This document shows, in pieces, positions 51,999 to 64,000 of a DNA stretch of 64,000 nucleotides. Both the position numbers and the translations under genes were made by a program. The stretch is taken from assembly GCA_034008185.1 (NCBI GenBank), contig CM067109.1, positions 37,480,885 through 37,544,884 on the forward strand. The letters run 5' to 3'. The notes below the pieces were generated by a model. The model worked only from the letters and a program-made list of their open reading frames with translations. It searched no databases and was not told the origin of the DNA. The stretch comes from Gorsachius magnificus. Its lineage: Eukaryota; Chordata; Aves; Pelecaniformes; Ardeidae. Numbering within the stretch: position 1 is the stretch's first letter; the number at the start of each line of letters is the position of its first letter.

Positions 51999-53349
51999 AA
52001 ATAGTATCTTTCCCTGTGAACAAATATCTTTGACTTTCTGTGTTATTTGCTACCTGTGGTGCTACGCTTTGGGAAGAGACCTGGGACAGTGTTGACTCCC
52101 TAGTTAACCTAAGAGCTCATGTCTGTTCATGCTTCCTTCTCTGAATACAGAAACTATTAAACTACCTGAGAAGTGAAAGGAAAAAGGCAGCTTGTTCATT
52201 CTCCGATAAACTACTTTTTAATTGACTTGTGAGAAGTGTAGTCACTTCAGTTGCACTTCAACAAGCTGCCAGAAGTCATATGGAACAATCATGCAAAAGA
52301 GGAGTGTTTAAGCTGCCTGAAAAATATCACCATGCTCCTTTCTCTTACAAAATAGTGGGTATAATATAAACTCCACCCAATCCATCATGTTTAATCCTAA
52401 CCAAAATCCATGTATTCCTTCTGGTTGGGGAAAAGGAAACACGGCAGCAGTAGGAACAAAGGTAGTCACTACCAGGTGCAGGGTAAAAAGCTCTTGCAGG
52501 TGGAATCTATTGGTTTCTAAGTCTCTGAGACAGACGCACCTGGGCCCATGGGACAGAGATAAGGGGTTTGTGGCTGGCACAGCAAGAGCTGGTGTTTGGA
52601 AGGGTGGGAAAGGAAGAAAAGCGTACAACAGCCTGGAAGAGCCAGGGAAGATGATACACTCCTCCTAGTTTTGGACTAACCTAAACAACAATAGTCTTGA
52701 AGAGAAAAGTCCTTTTGCTGCCAGAAGTTACAGATATTCTGGTCAATAGGCAGATAGGGGAAATACAGTCCCTGAGGGAAATGTTACATAGTCAAGGAGC
52801 AATTACTTGCATCTTGCCAATGAAAAAGCTTAAGAGACAAAATAAAGGAATATGCTTGATGCCATCTATAAAGGCAAATGGTAGTCATTGGTGCTTAATG
52901 CAAAAGCTACGGCAAGTTTCCTTTTAAAAGGAGAGGTAATGGGATAGTTTTAAGATTGAAACTCAAGTGTCTTATGCCAGAAAACTTCTTAATCTGAGGG
53001 AGGTAGAGAGACTTTCTGCGTGTGGCTTTTAAAATTAAAGCCTGCAAAGAAAGATCTTTTCAAGGACTTCTCTAAGAAAACAAAGTTTTCTAGCTTAGTT
53101 TTGATGAAGTTTTGTATAACATATAATAGAATAATTCTTCAAATAAACTGTCTCCTGATCTATCACTTTTCCATTTAGAAATCTCCTAAATAAAGCCAAA
53201 CAATTAGAAAACCCTAGTGAGATAATCCTCTTATGGAATCCTATACCAGTATGAGGGAGAGTTTCCTGCTCTGGGTATGGGTTTTCTCATCCTACTCAAT
53301 ATTGGGATGAGGTCTCCACATGCCACTTCTCTTCTGTCCCTTTCCCTGC

Positions 53350-54009
53350 TTATGGGAAGGAAATCTTGGTACATGAGATAGCAGGAAGCAGACTGAAGCT
53401 CAGACAAGCCCTACTGTGAAGATATTCAGAAAACAGGACTGCAAAGTCTACTGAAAAACACATCTGTCTCACCACGTAGGGCTGACCATCCTTGCCAACC
53501 CACACTGTAAGGTCCAGGAGCTGCCATTTCAATGAAGCCTTGTCTTTTCCTCTTGGTTGATGTGACTTAGAATATCCTGAACTTGTCCAAGTCCAAAATG
53601 TCACCATGCCCTCCTCTCTCGGCCTCTTTCCAGCCTGTAAAGTTGGACCATCAAAGACATCTGAATAATAAACCTCTTCTTCTGTGTGATGTGTAAATAT
53701 AGGTCCCAGATATTTGGTTTTAAATTCATTGCTGTTGTCCACAGAGTGAGTCTTAAGTGCAGTGAGCTTTATAATATCACGTTTCTTTGAAAGAAATGTC
53801 CTTGCACTGATGAAAAAATTAACAGAGCCTGGCAGGTTTGGGTTATAATGTGATAGCAGAAGAGGTACCAGGAGGAAGGCTGGAAAATTCATTCCATGGG
53901 TTTTGCATAGTTTGTGCCTTTGCAGGTGCTCTTGAATTTGATTTAAACTTAGAATGATTGCCCTTGGGGTGCTGGGTAAAACATCAGTAAACATTAGTAT
54001 TGACTCCAC
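53350..54009 (-). CDS. Unassigned 219-codon open frame, possible exon
   Basis: This is the longest open frame in the window and lies outside any repeat I recognise. I do not recognise the product. Read on the minus strand, residue 40 is a Met followed by a short hydrophobic run (about residues 43-52, PAFLLVPLLL) that could be a weak signal peptide. The middle (about 70-180) is hydrophilic and mixed in composition, with Trp at 139, 141, 162 and 170, unlike the low-complexity products of most chance frames here. A strong donor-like string (TACGTG then GTGAGA) ends a possible exon at 53473, after residue 179, and an acceptor-like TTTTACCCAG ends at 53972, giving a 499-bp candidate exon from 53971 to 53473. 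After the donor the reading becomes Ser-, Leu- and Cys-rich, as intronic sequence would. It may be a real exon, a decayed gene or transposon fragment, or chance. No partner exons were identified. Confidence 0.3.
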   Translation of the reverse strand: MESILMFTDVLPSTPRAIILSLNQIQEHLQRHKLCKTHGMNFPAFLLVPLLLSHYNPNLPGSVNFFISARTFLSKKRDIIKLTALKTHSVDNSNEFKTKYLGPIFTHHTEEEVYYSDVFDGPTLQAGKRPREEGMVTFWTWTSSGYSKSHQPRGKDKASLKWQLLDLTVWVGKDGQPYVVRQMCFSVDFAVLFSEYLHSRACLSFSLLPAISCTKISFP

Positions 54010-54982
54010 AAAGAGGTCATATTGAGATCTAGGTTATTTATTGCCACATTAAACAATCCTCCTTTCATTTTGTCGCTGGCAGGCTGTTTGATAAAGTTTA
54101 ACTTTATTTCTCACACTCCTTTGAATGTGACTTCCACTGTTTAACACTAATTTACATTTTGTCACTGAAGTTCTGCATGTACATGTGTATTCTGGTGCAA
54201 ATGGGGCTCTGTAACGTATTCTGTGTGCAAAACCCAATCAACTCCCTAGCTGAAACCATTCAGTTCTGTAGTACGCAGCAGGCATTCAACTTCTACTACC
54301 ATTAATAAGAGTAACACTTGCAGATAATTTGTGCACAGATCACAAAGTGTTAATGCTCCCACAAACCCGAGAAATTTATATAAGCATAGCATTGCCAGAT
54401 GTCATTTGTCTCCTCAAGTCTATGATACACAAGAAATTATTTTTTCACAGAGCTGGTGGATAACAACACCCAGGTGAGGGATACAGGTGACCAAAATAAC
54501 TGTAGAGGAGGAAGCAAAGACCAACAAAGTGTGGTCCCATTTAATAGTCAGATGGAAAGCAAATGTTTCCAGTAATTGATAATAATCTCATTCTAATGAG
54601 GCAGTCTATGGGCTCAGAATAGATGACTTACCATTTTTTTTCTAAATAACAGATAAACATACAGCTAACAGAACGTGATTTAGTTTTATGAATAAAATGA
54701 TCTCATAGATTTCCTGTAACCAAAGTTAATTTCCAAAGGAATTATTCTTGACAGAAACATGCCATCTTTAATTTTGAAACAAGATTCTGATCTTAATTGG
54801 AAGATTCTATTTTTGCCACAGAAATTTGCTTTCTTAACCTTTTCACTTCAGTGTTTCCTTTTTATCTACTCAACAAGAATTTAATTTTTTTTTCATTTTG
54901 TCACTCAGGCAAAAGGCATCTTATAAATGTTATAGATGTGAACAAGAAGTCTCTGCACAAAAATAAATAATTGTAGGGAAGA

Positions 54983-55008
54983 TTTTTTTTTTTTTTTTTG
55001 GGGGGGGG
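54983..55008. repeat. T17-G9 homopolymer junction
   Basis: Seventeen T (54983-54999) are directly followed by nine G (55000-55008). On the minus strand this reads as C9 followed by A17. A long C-run or G-run next to a poly-A or poly-T is unusual in this AT-rich setting and is a typical spot for sequencing or assembly length errors. Confidence 0.9.
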
Positions 55009-58000
55009 TGTTCCTTGTTTTTGTAAATTACTTTGTCAGCATCAGCAAACCTGAGAGCACACAGTCAAGTGTAGACCTTTCAGAGGGCACAAAGTAACCT
55101 GGAACACACTGAAATATCAGAACTACTCAACTATAATAAAACAATAACTTTTTTCATGAATACATAAACATTGTCCTCCCAATTATGTATTTTGAGCTGA
55201 TTCTTGAAATTCGTTATAAGCATAACTTCGTTTTCTTTTTGTGCACAGCAGCTACATAAACCATGTGACATGCAATAGGATTTACCACTCATCTGGCAGT
55301 TACAGCATGAAGTAATTAAATTCCTAGGTTCTGTTGTTGTGAACTTTATGTATTAATTCAGCCTGAAAGCAGAATTTGGTCTTATTTATTAATGAGGATT
55401 TTCCTGAATAATTACAATTGCTGTTGAAATAAAAATTTTTAAACCTCAATCTTAATGGTAAATAATGTCTTTACTCTCTTTCCACACATCATTTAGCAAT
55501 GACAATACTCACCTTCCTCTGCATAACAACATTTCACTGTTCTAAACCATACGTGTATTAGCTGTGTGAGAAATTTTGTTCCATCTGAATATCACAAAAT
55601 CACACATACACTGTTTGGATAGTTACATACTGCTTTTTTTTTTTTAAGTCTTGGGTAAAACACTCAGTTTCTGACTGAGTGAACCCAAGTTTGACATATT
55701 TTAGTTTGCCAGTCTATTCAGAATCACTTTGTCGACATGGAAGCCTAACATACTATGCCGCCAGATTGGCTGTGTTTTCAAAATTCAGGAGTTGCGAGAT
55801 TTCTAAGAGTAATGGTAGGAAATTTTTGAAAGAATGAAACAGGACCTTCAACTGGGGAATGCTATCGAAGTGAGTCAGTGTATGTGGAACCACAAGCACA
55901 CACGCTGTGTTTAGAGAACATGATTGCTGTTCTGGTGTTAGGACTAGCCTTGAAGTGACTGGTGAAACTGCAAGCAGAAAAGTATTAATGAATTTTATGT
56001 ATTTCTCTTCAGACAAAGTCGTTGTCTTTTTTTAGAGGTACAAGTAAATTATTCTTACAATGGAGAAAAAATATACTTTTTACAGTCTCTAAATAAGAGT
56101 GACTAATGTCATAGAAATACTTTGTGGTTCCATATGGTGACCAATAGCCAATTTTCTAAGGTCAGCCTTCAGATATACTAAGCTTTATGACTTGTTAAGT
56201 AGTTTCTGCATGTTTTTTCCTCTAGGTATGCTTGTATGCACTTGCTAATTAAGAGAAAGTCAGAAGGGGAACTGTGCGCTGAGTGGTGGCGTGTAACATT
56301 TAAAACACTCATAAAAGAAAAAACTTTGAGTTGAAAATGGTAGTCTATCAACTGAAATTCAGACTCCAGTTTGGAACCTGTATTTTGGTATAATCAGTGG
56401 AATTACTTCTTTCCCTGGCCTGAATTTGTCCCTAGGACATGAAATGGCAGCATTTTGGTGTGTGATCTCTGAATTATGTGGAAGTTGTAATATGATGTAT
56501 GAACTGACTTATTATGGCTTAGTAAAAGGATAACCAAGCTATTAGAATGAAAATGCAACTTGTTAGGAGATCTACCATACTTTCTGGGATCCCCCAGTCA
56601 TGTCCAGAGTGTGAGAACGAGATCAGAATGCATGCTCATAGGATGCTCCAGTCCCATGTCTTCTCCCCCTACCTGCAAATTTCCTCTGGTGAAGGCTGGA
56701 AGAATTACAGAAAGTAGGAAAAGAATGAGTGGAAAGCAATAGAGGTGGGTAAATTAAAGGCAGCAAGGGCTTTGGGAGGAAGTGTGCACAAATTTCTGTC
56801 TAGAGGAACTAAGCCAAAATGTATAGAAAGGAATTTTTCAGATGACTTGTAATTATCCACAAATTCATTACCTCAGGACAGCCTTGCAGATAAGTGTTTA
56901 GCAGCAGTGAAAAAGTTTTATTCTTATCACTAGAAATGTTATCCTGGTTAGAAAAGATATTAAAATTATACTGTTCGACTTTAATAGAAATAATAATACA
57001 GAACAGTGCTCCAGGGCATGAGCTAACTACGAAGTGGTGCGGGCTAGGAAGAAAGTGCCCCTTTGGGCAGGTAGGATTTTGAGAACCTGACTCATGAAAG
57101 ACTGCTTTACACTTTGTTTGAAGCGTTTGCTACAGGCACAGACAGAGCATACTGAACTGGGTGGTCTACTGGCTTGAGCTACAGAAACATCTGCTTTTAT
57201 GGCTTCCAACTGGAAACAAACCACTTCTGTACTTTCTCTTGTGCTGTGAGAGCCTTCATAACAACAATTTATTTCTGCTTCAGTTCTGAAGCTCCTGATG
57301 TATCGTTACTACAGGTACCAAGGTGAAATAAACCCCAGTCAGTAGTTACATTGTGAAGCGAAGCCCACACAGCATGGGGTGTTATTTGCTTAAGGTTTTA
57401 CATTTGTCCATAAGATTTTGAGCTAAGAAATATAGTCATTATTTCTCTCATCATATTTGCGAAATTCCTTTATCTTTGTAAAAGAGGTCTTAACAAAGTC
57501 TTTCTTTAACACAAAGGACATTATCTGTGTGATTTCAGTACAGAGATATGGTAGAAGTCTACTGGGAAAATTTATACACATTGTACTGCCCTTATTTCAG
57601 ATTATTACTGTCCTAAATTTGCAGATATTTGACTGAAAAATTAAGAACTGCCTGTGTGCATTGTTCTATCGTATTAATCAGACATAAGGTTTTACAAACT
57701 TCTGCAGAAAAAATGCATTTAAAAGTTTTTACATGCATTCTTCTCAGCTTTATTTATGGAGAACATTTATTTTTATTATCCACTGACATCTCATAGGCCC
57801 ACATATTTTTTCTGCAGGTAGAAATAGTCTTCTTTGTACTCACAGTATGTTTCTGTAGTTATCCTTTAGTCAGGTAGGTTTTTTTACTGCATTGTTCTTT
57901 TTACTTCAAAGCTCAATTTATATTTCACAACAGGTTTTTGTTTGCCAAAGCCCTGGAATTCTGGTAGATTTTGAAAGCAAATTTATGTGTGATGTTACTA

Positions 58001-61000
58001 ATGTTAATATAAATTTTATTCGTATTAATGCTAATATAATTAAAATTAATGCAAAGTTAATGAGATATGTTTTTAATTGTTGATAATTACTAATCAAATG
58101 CTTATATCAACTGTCCAAATTATGTTGATACTGGAATACTCAACACTTTAATCATATAGTTTAGGACAGAAAGGGAAATCTTCTAATTTGATTCATTTAC
58201 AGATGACATTGTGGTAATCAGAAATAAATAAGCAAAATAATCAAATTTTGCTCATATGAAGTAAGCTCCTCAGCAGTAGCTGGTTTTAGATTCAAAGAAA
58301 ACTGAATTTCAGCATCCATATTGCATCTTTAATGTACTTTCAGAATCCTACCTAAAGGAAAATACATTAATATATTTTTATAAACACAGCCTGAAAATCC
58401 TTTCCATTTGTTTCCTTCCCCCTTCCTTCTACTGTCCACTTCCTATTGCTTTTCTCCTGGTTTTGCCAGTCCACCATATTAGTGCTTCCAGTTTTACTGT
58501 TTGTTTTCACCTGAGTGTGCAAAATCCTCAGATCCAAAGCTGTTTCTAAACTTACTTTGACAAAGTGAATGCAAGTTATGTCGTTGTTTGACAAATGAGC
58601 AAAAATTCCTATCTTCTCCCTGTCCTCCCCTTATGTGGAGGGGATTAATGAACACAGTAAAACTCTGCTTCCACTGATCTTTTCTGGTTTGTCCAAGACT
58701 TCTCTTGGACAAAGGTTCATGATGCACACAGTATCTTTTTCCAGCTATGTCTCTGCTTTTCTCCCTAGCTATATCTATTTAATCTTTATTCTTATTTATA
58801 ATAACTCAGATGGATTATTTTATGTTGTATTTCAAGTTCCTGAAAACAAAAAAAAAGTAATTCTACTGAGAGTTTATGATGCAAATGTTCTCTATATCAA
58901 CATTTTCTCAAATGCAGATTTAGATTCTGGCCCTCTGTTTTGTCAAAGTGGTAATTAAATTAAAAAATAATCAAGTTTTACTGAAATTAACCTTTATAAA
59001 TGGCTGTTTGATTGTAAATATGTGCATTTATTTCTAACTTTGGTTTTATTACTTTATTGAGTGGAATAAGGAATTTGCTCATTGCTTACTACACCTGTGC
59101 ATTTACTTATGTTATGTTAACTGCGCTTCAGTCTGTAAGATATCAACCAACCTTACTGGTACCGCAACTGTACAAATGGGCTACAGTTAACATGATTAAC
59201 AACTTTCAGGGTGAGTTCTATTTCAGGAAATATATACTTCCCAAAAAGTACGTTTCCTAATGTATATATTTACACTCTGTTCTTAAAAAATGGTAATCAG
59301 TAGCATGAAGTGCAAGCAGTGTTTATAATAGAGTTTAAGCAATCCCAAGACTGAAGCATGCAGTAATCCTGTGGCATGTCTGAATAAAGCAGATCCTCTT
59401 GAAGGACAAGAGGATAGATCAGCATGTAAATGTAAGACTGAACCTCCACCTATTTGCTGACAGTTTCAGACAACCGGTACCATTACAAGGAACTGTATGA
59501 GAGAAAAAAAAATATATGATAAGGTAGGATGAAAGCAATGAATTTCAGGCTAATCTCTTTCTTTATTCTCTCTACACCATTTAGTCTGCCCTATGTTTTA
59601 GCACCATTTAAGATGTTACATTTTAATATTTTTTTTCTACCATGTTATAAGTTCTTTGAAGCAAGACAAACTTTTAACTTAAGCTAAAGTGCTGGGATGC
59701 TTGATTTGAAGTGACTTGAAGCAGTAGATATTAATGATGTATAAGGGGGCTAGAGCCAGAATGGCTTTAAATCTTTTTTTATTGTATCATTTGAGATCTA
59801 GTTTTCTATTGTAGATGCTTTTTTCCCCATTGAGTTCTCAGTGCCTGTTGCAAAACTCTTGCTCTGCATTTCAGACAGAGTTTTCTCTGACCTTTTCCAA
59901 AGAAACATTTTCCTGAAAGAGTATTAAACATCACTGGATAAATGTATCCCTTGAAAAGTATACTGGTGGCCATACACATAATCTAATATGCCTTAATGAT
60001 AGATTATGGTGAATGGAAGGGCAATAAACCCAAAGGCCAATTCTTGCTCAACCCGCTACACCTAATGTAGGCTCTGGCTCAGAACCATCCCCTGAAAAGC
60101 ATCTCTTCTACCACTGAGCCAAAAAGAAGACTATGGAGAATAACCTTGTGCCATCCACTTTGGTGACTACCCTCTTCTTCACCGGCTTGTGCATGCATTA
60201 GCTCAACAACTAGTTTAACAAGAGCAATGCTTGCTTTTCAGAAGTGCTAATTCTCTGAAGAGAAAGCAGAAATCCTGTTTTTACCCTCACACTTTCACAT
60301 CTCACGCTTTTTCCACACATTTAAGCTGTAAGTTTTTTCTCAGTCTCTGGTGTGAGTTCAGAGTCTTCAGTCCTGTATGTATTTCATGATTACAAGAGCT
60401 GTTTCCCCAGGTTTTCAGCTAGGCTGCATAGATACAAAGTTTGGCTGTGTGGGCTGGGGATAGCAAAGGAGTCAGACAGGTCTCTGCCAACTACACTGCT
60501 ACCAGAATAATTTAGAGGTATGCTTCATCATAGGTCTTTCTTAGTTTTCATCTTAGAGCAGGACATCAAGAGCATAACCATGCCAAAGAAATCCTCATTT
60601 AGGAATATGTATGCTCCAGTCTGGCATATTATTTTTGAAGTATACTATTAACTTCAATTAATGTATTAAATATGTAAGTAATCAGAAGTTTCCACTTCCC
60701 TCCCTCATTACCACTGTCCTTCTTTTGTTAGTTTTTGTGGCCAAACCAGTCATAAATATCCCCTACAGTGTGGACAAGTAATTTCTAAAAGTGTTTAGTA
60801 TTGATAGACAAGCCTCCAACTTTTTCTGTGATCTTTATACGTTCGTGCCTTCTTGACCATATCAACATTTCAGAAAATAACTCCTAAACTTCTTACTTCT
60901 ACTTAGTCCTTCACTATTTACTTTCCTTTGGTTTAACCCATCTTTTCTGCTTCTAGGATGTAGGAGAAGCTTGTCTCTCAGACCCACTCTCTCATACGTG

Positions 61001-63183
61001 CACATTTTCTCACACTTCTCCCTGTCTAGTCTCTTGCAGTTTTCTTCCATTCATGGTCATCTGTTTTCCCCCCTTTTTCCCTTTCTCAGCTGTTGGTGGC
61101 TCTGATGCTTCTCTACCAGTTTCCTAATGGGTTTTCTTTTTGTAGTCTTACTGAGTACATTTATGCTTAGTGAAAGAGAAGACTGAGAGGATGGGTGACT
61201 TCAGCCATCCTATTTTTTTCAAAGGCTTTATGTGGCACATAACGTCACTGGGCAGCAAGATCCTCTGGTGACAAGCGAGGAATCAGCGTGAAGCACCCAC
61301 TTGTGACTGTCTGATCACACTGTACTTCTACCTTGAGCACAGCATTCAAGCAAAACTACCACAGGACTTTCTGGCCTTGTGAGCCATCAGACTGCACTAG
61401 GCCAGGATGAGGTCTTAGACCCAAGGTACTTGCACACCTCTGCTATAGAGTGCATTGAAGCTGTGTGCAAAAGGCAGTCTGCTCTTTCTGTCTACTCTCT
61501 TTTTTTCCTAATAGTTACTTGTAAGAACAATAGAGAACTAACTCAGATTTTTAAATTTTAAGGTTTTTAAGGTTTTTAAGCTAAAACTTGGTGCATATAG
61601 GTATCTGGCGGAAGAATAATCGTAACTGAATAATTCACAATTATCTAGCATTTTTAAAGTTCTTAAATTATTTTTATGATTGCTAATTAATTAAAATAAT
61701 AATTTCTTCAGGTGAAAGCTCCCATTTTTTTTGCTGGATCCAAACCACATTGAACTTATAGGAAGACTAACACATTTAAGCATAATTTAAGGCTTGCAGT
61801 ATTAGAGAAAACGTGCAAGAAGTTTTTTTGTTAGGATGGCTTATAAAGTGTGATTCATTTCTTCGTCTCCCCACCTCATCATGTTTGCTTTCTGTAAATA
61901 AAGTAATGAGCTTGTTGGAAATCTTTAGCAAGAACAGTGTGTTTTTAAGCAAATATTGCATAATACTCATGGGAAATTTATTTTCAGTTATTGTTTCTAA
62001 GTATTCACAGTGGAAAACTGGGGAAAAGTTCTGACATGCCTTAAGTTTATGGCAGCATTTCCACAGACTTTAACATAACTAAGGTTCTGTCCCAGATTCT
62101 GACTTACATTTAACCTCTCAAGGAACAGCTATAGAAACACATTATTTTGGCTGAAAAAACCACCTTGAATTATGACATTTTTCTCTTGCATCAGCTGCAG
62201 TATCTGCTCATCTCCTAAGACACATCTAGATAGTCTAAGGTAGCTGATAATCTTAAATCACAATAGAAATTTCATTATGAAGTGTAATACTAACATACAG
62301 GAAAAATAATCACAATGACACTACAGTAGAACAAGACCCCAGTTTCCAAGAGTAACACTGCCAAGAAATAATCAATCCCTGGCACTTTTGTACTCTGATT
62401 TAGACAGATAACAATAAAATGCAGCAGTAGTATCCCAGGCACACGAAGAATAAACATTTTATAGGATTGTATTTGAGAAAGAAAGATGTTTTCAGTCTAA
62501 AAAAAAGTCTGACCAGCTCTGTCTTTTGTGTCTATGGTGGAATTTCAGCTCGAAACAAGGGAAAGAGGCATTGTCTGGTTTGAATCAGGGACTTGGCTGT
62601 GGGTTTCCAGATTTTCAGGTAAATTCTTTGTTGCTGGTACCCCTGGAATTTCTCTTTGACCCTTCTCCCCTCAATATCTTATTCTAGAATAAACCCACCA
62701 ATCTTTTCAAATAACAGAATTCTTGTTTTTCTGCCAGCCTTTACTGAGGAGATTCAAGGATCCTTTCTTTCCAGCCTGGACTGAAGCATTTGAAAGAACA
62801 CAATTCAGCATGGTTTAGATATGACTCACCTCCCTGATCTCTTAAAATGAAAAAACTGAAAAAAATACTATCTTTAGTGAAATATGTCTTAGGGCTCCCC
62901 AGATAAACAAAGATCCCAGTTACCAGGCTGCAGCATCCGAGCACCTTCGGTGAGATTTCCATGCCCACTGAAGGCTTCAGACCTCTAAGTCTCCCTGCCT
63001 GACAAAATGTGAGGCTGTTTTGAAGCATTTTCAAAACAATGAACAAGCATTGATCTTGATGACAGGGAAGGAACACGTAGGCAAGAGTCAGGTGTAATAT
63101 GCATGTCTCCTACTTAACAGTCACAGATAACTTATGGGATATTCCAGTGCTTTCATGTAAAAAATATGGCTGCTGATTACTAC

Positions 63184-63252
63184 TTTTTTTTTTTTTAAAT
63201 TTACTTTGCTTCCATGATTTATAGTAAGTTTTCTTGTTAAAAAAAAAAAAAA
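63184..63252. repeat. Inverted poly-T / poly-A pair
   Basis: Thirteen T (63184-63196) and fourteen A (63239-63252) face each other across a 42-base spacer, so the single strand could fold into an A-T stem of about 13 pairs. It could be the joint trace of two old retrocopy tails in opposite orientation or simply chance; no retrocopy body is recognisable on either side. Confidence 0.75.
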
Positions 63253-64000
63253 TCTTTCACCAATGTGTGTTTTGGCAGTTCTCAACGTATTTAAATTAGT
63301 TTTCAGGTACCTTAGAAACCCAAATATGTCAACTTGTTATTCTAACATTTCTCGTAGCCTTTTGAGTAATTAAAAAGCAGTCTGAATTCTGAGGTTATTA
63401 TTGAAAAGGTCAGTTATGTTCATAAAGAATACAGACTTGTGCACCAAAGCATTTTCACTGAAATGCAGTGAAGGTACTTGGATTTGTGAAAGGCTTGTCT
63501 GAGCTTTTGTTTTTGAACTATTAAATGGATTTGGTGGAGTCAGAAAGGAGCCTGATAAAAAACACAGTATTAAAACTTTATACTACCCATAAAGGTCATA
63601 TTTTGTTATGAGATTCAGCTTGTGTGAAAGGCCTTCTGCTGTGCATATATTGAAAGGAAGGCATAGAAGCATTTTTCAGCTCCTTCCAGTCACCACTCTG
63701 CTTCCAGAATCATGTTGACAAAGAGCGAGGATTCTTCTTCTGGCCTTGAGACTTTCACATCATCTTGGGAAAAATGGGGCAAAGGCAGTAGAGTGAATTT
63801 TCTTCTGTACACTAGAAGTGAAGTGGCAGTGGCAAAAGCTACAACTGACCTTTCAGAAGTGTATTCTGGATTCACCTAAACAGATTTAGAATAGCCATAT
63901 AGCTGTGTGCCTCATTAGCACAGCCTTTCAGTTCTAGAGGGATCAGGAATCCAAGAGGAGGGAAATCTTTTAATCCCTCTGTCCTCTAGGCCCAAGTGAG

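Larger units (their letters stand above)
46533..53349. other. AT-rich non-coding stretch
   Basis: No gene recognised. It contains a 29-bp direct duplication at 50.4 kb and A-run plus G-run tracts near 51.95 kb. A moderately GC-richer piece at about 52400-52650 is crossed by short frames on both strands, none with a motif. AATAAA-type strings occur (for example near 50138) but with no gene to attach them to. Confidence 0.5.
54010..64000. other. AT-rich non-coding stretch to the window end
   Basis: No supportable gene. Open frames reach about 111 codons at most (62741-63076 minus) and show no motif. The stretch holds a T-run joined to a G-run near 55.0 kb and an inverted T-run and A-run pair near 63.2 kb, both listed. 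No CR1 tail, LTR end or RNA gene was recognised. Confidence 0.5.

Noticed and set aside
61557..61580. TTAAGGTTTT repeated, resembling an interstitial telomere repeat
   Set aside because: The unit is not TTAGGG and only about two copies are present.
1..64000. CRISPR array, tRNA, rRNA, phage or operon
   Set aside because: No regularly spaced repeats, no conserved RNA cores and no close-packed genes; the base composition and CR1 elements show vertebrate nuclear DNA.

Overview
The window looks like bird nuclear DNA. It is AT-rich by eye, CpG-poor, and made almost entirely of non-coding sequence with frequent stops in all six frames. The organism call rests on three CR1 LINE copies (the dominant bird and reptile retrotransposon) that share the short 3' end with an ATTCTRTG tail, and on one solo LTR that closely resembles an endogenous-retrovirus LTR family common in neoavian birds (the kind called TguLTR5 in zebra finch). 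I cannot name the species or chromosome. I found no rRNA, tRNA, CRISPR array, operon or prokaryotic feature.

Layout. Positions 1-4894 hold AT-rich single-copy-looking DNA with minor simple repeats. Positions 4895-5469 are a solo LTR on the minus strand. Positions 5470-33433 are a long stretch without recognisable genes, with a pyrimidine-rich tract near 9.1 kb, GC-richer patches near 10.6 and 26.4 kb, and an exon-like patch near 23.8 kb. Positions 33434-41000 are the repeat-rich part: a CR1 copy (33434-34138), an older eroded CR1 copy (about 34915-35225), a GC-richer unassigned patch (37850-38510), and the best-preserved CR1 copy (39073-about 40885), which carries reverse-transcriptase remnants including the FADD catalytic box. 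All three CR1 copies lie on the minus strand. From 41 kb to 64 kb the sequence is again AT-rich and gene-poor, with a GC-richer patch near 45.4 kb, a 32-bp-period tandem duplication at 50.4 kb, long homopolymer tracts near 52, 55 and 63 kb, and one unusually long open frame at 53350-54009 (minus).

No host protein-coding gene can be supported with confidence. The window is best read as intergenic desert or the inside of a very large intron. The most interesting unexplained object is the 219-codon minus-strand frame at 53350-54009: it is the longest in the window, lies outside any repeat I recognise, and has plausible splice signals around a 499-bp interval, but I do not recognise its product.
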